From contig CAZSMX010000010.1 in NCBI GenBank assembly GCA_964608325.1, forward strand, positions 1 to 30,538: DNA of 30,538 nt, in the 5' to 3' direction. Shown here in pieces: positions 29,121 through 30,538 of the stretch (the first letter of the stretch is position 1; the number at the start of each line of letters is the position of its first letter). The position numbers and the translations under genes were made by a program. The notes beneath the pieces are model-generated. The model made no database searches. It had not been told where the DNA came from and saw nothing but the letters and a program-made list of their open reading frames with translations. Source of the stretch: CAZRVH01 sp964608325 (lineage in GTDB: Bacteria; Patescibacteriota; Gracilibacteria; Peribacterales; Peribacteraceae).

Positions 29121-29942
29121 ATGCTGCGAATCGCCACCCCCGGCGTCCCTGAAAAAACGCCCAAGCCGGGCGGCATGCTGAAGGGAATAGAATTCGCGCA
29201 TTCGCTGGGATTGAGGGCGTTGGAAATGGAATGGGTGCAGAGCGTCCCGAAGAATCCGGAGCATATGGAAAAAATTCGCGCGTTGTGCGAAAAGCTCGAA
29301 TTTTCCCTGACGGTCCACGCCCCGTACTTCGTGAACTTGAATTCCGACGACAAAGAGAAACTGGCCGCGAGCAAAAGGCGCATCATCGATGCGTTATCGA
29401 TGGCTCAGCTTGCAGGTGCCGAGTCCGTCTGCGTGCATGCCGCCTTTTACGGGAAGACGCAGGACAAGGCGCTGGATAACGTGCGCCGCGCGACCGACGA
29501 CATCCTGAAGAAGAAGGCGAAGCTCTTCCCGGACGTGAACCTTGCGTACGAGACGATGGGCAAGCATTCGCAGTTCGGCACGCTCGACGAAGTTCTGGCA
29601 GTCAGTAAGGAATTCGACATCTACCCCTGTGTCGACGTCGCCCACATGCATGCCCGGGCGAACGGAAAAATCAATTCCACGAAGGAATGGAACGAGTTGT
29701 TCGACCGCTACGAGAAGGCGCTCGGAAAGAATTCCCTGAAGCACATGCACCTGCACGTCTCGGGCATCGCATACGGCGAGAAGGGGGAAAAGCATCACCT
29801 CACGTTGGACGAATGCGACATGAAGTGGAAGGATTTTTTGAAAGTATTGAAGAAGAGAAAAATCGGAGGGTTCCTGGTTTGCGAATCTCCCGCGATGGAA
29901 GATGACACCTTGCTTTTGCAGGAAACGTATGACGCAATATAA
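29121..29942 (+). CDS. Endonuclease IV-like TIM-barrel protein
   Basis: This 273-residue protein has the xylose-isomerase-like TIM barrel of endonuclease IV (Nfo), which cuts DNA at abasic sites. The metal-ligand stations can be followed: SLTVHAPYFVNLNSDDKEK, VCVHAAFYGKTQDKALDNV, LAYETMGKHSQFGTLDEVL, YPCVDVAHMHARANGK, KHMHLHVSGIAYGEKGEKHH and FLVCESPAMEDDTLLL. Several differ from the Nfo consensus; for example ENTAG is YETMGK and HPG is HAAF. It may therefore be a divergent Nfo or a related sugar isomerase-like enzyme. The start lies six bases after a promoter hexamer in a 22-bp divergent region shared with cca. No Shine-Dalgarno is present. Confidence 0.85.
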   Translation: MLRIATPGVPEKTPKPGGMLKGIEFAHSLGLRALEMEWVQSVPKNPEHMEKIRALCEKLEFSLTVHAPYFVNLNSDDKEKLAASKRRIIDALSMAQLAGAESVCVHAAFYGKTQDKALDNVRRATDDILKKKAKLFPDVNLAYETMGKHSQFGTLDEVLAVSKEFDIYPCVDVAHMHARANGKINSTKEWNELFDRYEKALGKNSLKHMHLHVSGIAYGEKGEKHHLTLDECDMKWKDFLKVLKKRKIGGFLVCESPAMEDDTLLLQETYDAI

Positions 29943-29952
29943 TTCGGATTTC

Positions 29953-29981
29953 TTTTGAAAAGGATGACGGTCTGTTAGATT
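29953..29981 (+). promoter_or_regulatory. gap promoter
   Basis: TTTTGA (29953-29958), a 17-bp spacer and TAGATT (29976-29981) lie 27 bases before the gap ATG. The leader ends in cttctcctttt, pyrimidine-rich and without a Shine-Dalgarno. No terminator for the upstream gene is visible in the 66-bp gap. Confidence 0.45.
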
Positions 29982-30008
29982 GATCATCCACTTATTTCTT
30001 CTCCTTTT

Positions 30009-30538
30009 ATGAATCTCACGATTAACGGCTTCGGCCGCATCGGACGTCAGGCTCTCCGTATCATCCTGACCAAGCACCCCGAGATCAATGTCGTCCTCAT
30101 TAACGATTTGACGAGTCCGGCGACGCTCGCACACCTCTATACTTTCGATTCCACCTACGGACGCGCCCCCGAGGAAGCGACGGCCACGGCCGACGGCATC
30201 AAGATCGGTTCCCGCGAAATCAAGATCACGGCAATCAAGGATCCCGCCACGCTGCCGCACAAGGACCTAAACGTGGACGTCGTACTGGAGTGCACGGGTA
30301 TCTTCACCAAGCGCGAGGATGCCGCCAAGCACCTCACGGCCGGCGCGAAGAAGGTCATTATTTCCGCTCCCGCAAAGGACAAAGTCGATGGCACGTTCTG
30401 CATCGGCGTGAACGATGAAACGTACGACAACGCCACGATGCACGTCGTTTCCAATGCGTCCTGCACCACGAACTGCCTCGCCCCCATGGCCAAGGTCCTC
30501 AACGACAGCTTCGGCATCGTGTCCGGATTCATGAACAC
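30009..30538 (+). CDS. gap: Glyceraldehyde-3-phosphate dehydrogenase, N-terminal part
   Basis: The frame is open to the window edge, so only 176 residues are seen. GAPDH oxidises glyceraldehyde 3-phosphate with NAD(P) and phosphate in glycolysis. The Rossmann start is INGFGRIGRQALRII, then VVLINDLTSPATLAHLYTFD. The adenine-pocket acidic residue is D37 of NDLT, favouring NAD. VECTG-type VVLECTGIFTKREDA follows. The catalytic loop is NASCTTNCLAPMAKVL, with the nucleophilic Cys intact. The start codon follows a pyrimidine-rich leader. It supports a fermentative, glycolysis-based lifestyle. The remaining half lies beyond the window. Confidence 0.97.
   Translation, partial: MNLTINGFGRIGRQALRIILTKHPEINVVLINDLTSPATLAHLYTFDSTYGRAPEEATATADGIKIGSREIKITAIKDPATLPHKDLNVDVVLECTGIFTKREDAAKHLTAGAKKVIISAPAKDKVDGTFCIGVNDETYDNATMHVVSNASCTTNCLAPMAKVLNDSFGIVSGFMN

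Noticed and set aside
29099..29386. Upstream extension of cca to 29386
   Set aside because: It overlaps the endonuclease-IV-like gene antisense. An extended -10 lies just before 29098 and the family N-terminus fits there.
1..30538. Recoded UGA as in Gracilibacteria/Absconditabacteria
   Set aside because: Several genes end at UGA at family-normal lengths (ruvX, rplI, nadK, prmC), and no in-frame UGA interrupts conserved proteins.

Overview
The window is a dense, roughly 55% G+C stretch of bacterial chromosome carrying about 32 protein genes and two tRNA genes, with no insertion sequence, phage or CRISPR array. UGA is used as an ordinary stop (ruvX, rplI, nadK, dciA-like), so the genetic code is standard. 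The gene repertoire points to a Candidate Phyla Radiation (Patescibacteria) genome, most like the higher-GC Peregrinibacteria/Peribacteria group. The signs are a lone sigma-region-4/HARE-HTH protein, a SecG-linked membrane-anchored solute-binding protein, a VirB2/T4SS-pilin-like small membrane protein, SLH-anchored surface proteins, a DUF3160 lipoprotein, short genes and near-absent Shine-Dalgarno signals. The lineage is an inference from gene content, not a tested placement.

Layout. 1-4.4 kb: rpsT-ruvX operon, a sigma-region-4/HARE protein behind a structured leader, an unknown protein, a Cys-tailed lipoprotein and a small orphan protein behind a second structured leader. 4.4-8.2 kb: recA, dnaB (replicative helicase) and mraY (peptidoglycan lipid I synthesis). 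8.1-9.8 kb, minus strand: an AT-rich P-loop kinase, an acidic protein and a proline-tailed membrane protein. 9.9-14.2 kb: two GT4 glycosyltransferases, nadK, an unknown protein and prmC. 14.3-17.3 kb: an SLH/Calx-beta surface protein, a DciA-like protein, rpsP-khpA and a pilin-like membrane protein. 17.3-21.6 kb: tRNA-Val(UAC) with a nearby 5' fragment copy, a GNAT acetyltransferase, secG plus a large solute-binding protein, rplI, a small helical protein and tRNA-Ile(UAU). 21.7-27.8 kb: an SLH-anchored esterase, a methyltransferase and a lipoprotein pair (DUF3160 and a MEMO-CapA fusion). 27.7-30.5 kb: CCA-adding enzyme, an endonuclease-IV-like protein and the start of gap.

The most striking signal is promoter architecture. 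At eleven genes a sigma70-type -10 hexamer sits exactly six bases before the start codon, often with a -35 at 17-18 bp or an extended TGn. Transcription should then begin at or next to the start codon, giving leaderless mRNAs. Two divergent gene pairs fire from only 17 and 22 bp of DNA with overlapping -10 boxes on opposite strands. Genes with leaders have pyrimidine-rich leaders without a Shine-Dalgarno motif. Other points for follow-up are the rare tRNA-Ile with anticodon UAU, the MEMO-CapA fusion lipoprotein, the structured leaders at 676-814 and 3700-3800, and candidate operators in front of recA.
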